Origin: JAXGZG01 sp050952065
Lineage (GTDB): Bacteria; Bacillota; Sulfobacillia; Fermentithermobacillales; Fermentithermobacillaceae
Assembly: GCA_050952065.1 (NCBI GenBank)
Contig: JBMNKF010000007.1
Coordinates: 186,001 to 250,000 of the forward strand
Direction: 5' to 3'
Length of the DNA: 64,000 nucleotides
In this document: positions 62,351 through 64,000 of the stretch, piece by piece
Layout of the letters: the number at the start of each line of letters is the position of its first letter
Position numbering within the stretch: the stretch's first letter is position 1
Program-made: the position numbers and the translations under genes
The notes under the pieces: model-generated
Databases searched by the model: none
The model's input: the letters and a program-made list of their open reading frames with translations, nothing else
What the model was told of the DNA's origin: nothing

Positions 62351-62665
62351 CTACTTCAGAAGGTTGAGGATCTTGGGACCGATGCGCTCCACGACCTCCA
62401 CAGAGCGAGACGCCGTCTCATCCAGACTGTGGGGGGCCTTTGCTTCGGAACGGTACCAGATAATTCCGTCTCTCACCAGAAAAGTTCCCGGGCCCTCATG
62501 CTTAATGTTCCTATCCAATAGGTATTCTTGAACCCTCTGGGGAAAACCGCCTTGCCTAACCACTCTGACTATGGGTATTTCCAGGACATAACCGTCCTCT
62601 TTAGGATAGACGTGGATCTCACATCTTCCGCGGACCATTTTTTTATATTTGCTCACACACATCAC
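62351..62665 (-). CDS. Small hypothetical protein
   Basis: 104 residues, not recognised. It is soluble with mixed alpha/beta content (CEIHVYPKEDGYVLEIPIV; GTFLVRDGIIWYRSEA). The most plausible start is ATG 62638 (MVRGRCEIHVYP), although neither start has a good ribosome site. It is upstream of the M20 gene on the same strand and divergent from rqcH. Confidence 0.5.
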   Translation of the reverse strand: MMCVSKYKKMVRGRCEIHVYPKEDGYVLEIPIVRVVRQGGFPQRVQEYLLDRNIKHEGPGTFLVRDGIIWYRSEAKAPHSLDETASRSVEVVERIGPKILNLLK

Positions 62666-62750
62666 CCGACCATTAAGCTAGATCGACACCTTTGCGCCCG
62701 TTTACCCACACGATATACTTGTACTCGGTGAATCGGAAGGTGAAACCTTA

Positions 62751-64000
62751 TTGGATGGCATCACGCTTTACTGTATACGCAAAGAAGTCGATGGATACCT
62801 GCCTCTTAAGGTGCAGAAAGTCTATCAGCCCAGAACGAGAGAGGTGGTTTTCTCCCTTTGGGGAGGCCAGGGATTCCGCTCAAGGCTACTCCTGTCTATC
62901 GAACCCCAAAGGCCTTATTTCGGCTTTACTTCTGAGGATTTGGATAACCCCAAGAAGCCTTTGGGGTTCTGCCTCGGATTGCGAAAACGCCTTGAGGGCG
63001 GGACTCTGACCGGTTTGGACCAGGAGAGCTCAGACAGGGTGCTCTACCTGAGGTTTCTGGGGCGCGACGATTTTGGCGACAGGACGCTCTTTACTCTGGT
63101 CATGGACATGGCGGGAAAGGGCGCCAATATGGGGCTTTATCGTAACGAAGTGTTGGTACTCTCCCTCTTGCCTCCTGATGGGACGCGCTTTGTCGCGGGC
63201 GGCGGCTACACGCCCCCGCATAGCTCTAAACTGGATATCCTTCAAGAGCCCTTGCCCGCGGATTTCCGGCACACCTTGGCCGTGACTCTACTTTCAGAGT
63301 CCGCTACTTCCTTGAGGACTCTTTCCTCGACGGTGCAGGGACTTGGAAACGACTTGGCCGAGTCCATCTTGAGATCGGTTTCCGTAGACCCGGAGTCAGC
63401 GTTCTCAGAGCAAGGGGTCCAAGACACTATCCATGCCCTGTATGCCTTGAGAGATCGCGTCAGGAATGGCCTGATTTCCCCGACCCTGTACGAAAAGACT
63501 TCAGGAGACGTATGGGTTCATGCCCTGCCTCTTTTTCACAAGACTCCCGTGAAGACCTACGATACGATCTTAGACGCCATGGAAGACAGCCGGCTCCTCA
63601 CAGTGGAGAAGCGCCGCCTTGAGGCATTGAGAAGTCGCGGGACGGTCCTTTACGACAGAGTCTTGCGTAAACTGGAATCCAAGATGAGAGCACAGTCACA
63701 GGAGTTGGAGGAGGCCAAAGATGCCCAGAAATACCGTTTATGGGCCGAACTCATAGATGCAAGCGGTAAGAAACACCCTCCGGGACAAAGAGAGATGGAG
63801 GTCATAGATTACTACAAAGACCCTCCAACGACGGCGATTGTTCCCTTGGACCCAAAGTACTCGTCAGGGGATAATGCCCGGAAGTACTACGCCAGATATC
63901 AGAAGATGACGAGGACAGCCCGGGTTCTGACTTCTTCCCTGGCAGAATTGAGGAGTAAGCTGATCGAGGCTCAGGCCGCCGGAAGGGCGTTTTGCCAGGT
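62751..64000 (+). CDS. rqcH: Rqc2/RqcH (NFACT) ribosome quality-control protein, 3' end cut by window
   Basis: 416 visible residues from TTG 62751, eight bases after GGAAGGTG, with no stop before the window end. It opens with the NFACT-N signature (DGITLYCIRKEV; VQKVYQPRTREVVFSLW; FRSRLLLSIEP). A helix-hairpin-helix region follows, then a coiled-coil start (LEALRSRGTVLYDRVLRKLE). The block AIVPLDPKYSSGDNARKYYA is diagnostic. RqcH binds 50S subunits blocked by peptidyl-tRNA and adds C-terminal alanine tails. Older names are FbpA or fibronectin-binding protein. Confidence 0.9.
   Translation, partial: MDGITLYCIRKEVDGYLPLKVQKVYQPRTREVVFSLWGGQGFRSRLLLSIEPQRPYFGFTSEDLDNPKKPLGFCLGLRKRLEGGTLTGLDQESSDRVLYLRFLGRDDFGDRTLFTLVMDMAGKGANMGLYRNEVLVLSLLPPDGTRFVAGGGYTPPHSSKLDILQEPLPADFRHTLAVTLLSESATSLRTLSSTVQGLGNDLAESILRSVSVDPESAFSEQGVQDTIHALYALRDRVRNGLISPTLYEKTSGDVWVHALPLFHKTPVKTYDTILDAMEDSRLLTVEKRRLEALRSRGTVLYDRVLRKLESKMRAQSQELEEAKDAQKYRLWAELIDASGKKHPPGQREMEVIDYYKDPPTTAIVPLDPKYSSGDNARKYYARYQKMTRTARVLTSSLAELRSKLIEAQAAGRAFCQ

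Noticed and set aside
1..64000. CRISPR arrays, insertion sequences, prophage or integrase genes
   Set aside because: No repeat-spacer pattern, transposase, recombinase or attachment-site duplication was seen.

Overview
The window is one gene-dense stretch of a spore-forming, low-to-mid GC Bacillota (Firmicutes) chromosome. Evidence for this is the spore genes spoVS and spoVK, DivIVA, the YteA, YmdB, RNase Y, RqcH, MrfA and MrfB proteins, and the gene orders miaB-mutS-mutL-miaA-hfq, spoVK-hflX-ynbB and recA-recX-rny-ymdB-spoVS. Shine-Dalgarno sites are strong, and TTG or GTG starts are common. The species cannot be named from this; a deep-branching thermophilic clostridial or limnochordial lineage is a guess. 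I saw no rRNA, no convincing tRNA, no insertion sequence, no prophage and no CRISPR array.

Layout. 0-2.4 kb: a membrane-fusion-like protein (cut by the window edge), YggS and DivIVA. 2.4-7.3 kb: an amidohydrolase, a DUF1461 membrane protein, a twin P-loop ATPase and HisC. 7.4-11.6 kb: a DUF5665 protein, a YteA-type zinc finger protein, LspA, RluD, PyrE and a membrane-anchored phosphoesterase. 11.6-12.4 kb: the longest stretch without a supported gene, holding short repeats and two perfect hairpins. 12.4-18.3 kb: a complete oligopeptide ABC transporter operon. 18.3-22.1 kb: cell-wall proteins (NlpC/P60, LysM) and LexA. 22.1-25.7 kb: three consecutive genes (ynbB-like, hflX, spoVK), each carrying frameshifts or a stop. 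25.7-37.0 kb: a YHS protein, Hfq, MiaA, MutL, MutS, MiaB, ThiI, a cysteine desulfurase and a TtcA-like protein, forming a mismatch-repair and tRNA-modification block. 37.2-39.3 kb: an ADP-forming acyl-CoA synthetase. 39.4-48.9 kb, all on the minus strand: PHP phosphatase, SpoVS, YmdB, RNase Y, RecX, RecA, CinA, and a short FtsH-like protease coupled to a small membrane protein. 49.0-64.0 kb: a possible structured RNA, a wall amidase, the MrfA-MrfB repair pair, a degenerate deacetylase, a DacF-type carboxypeptidase, a RodZ-like protein, AsnS, a large UPF0182 membrane protein, an M20 peptidase and the start of RqcH.

Main themes. DNA maintenance is strongly represented (LexA, RecA, RecX, MutS, MutL, MrfA, MrfB, CinA). 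So is RNA modification and turnover (MiaA, MiaB, ThiI, TtcA-like, RluD, RNase Y, Hfq). Cell-envelope and sporulation functions make up most of the rest. Most genes are ordinary. The items most worth a second look are the cluster of broken genes at 22-25.6 kb, the cloverleaf-like inverted-repeat element at 49.07-49.15 kb, the loop-less FtsH with its coupled membrane partner, the loss of the C-terminal cysteines in OppD, and the gene-free region upstream of the opp operon.
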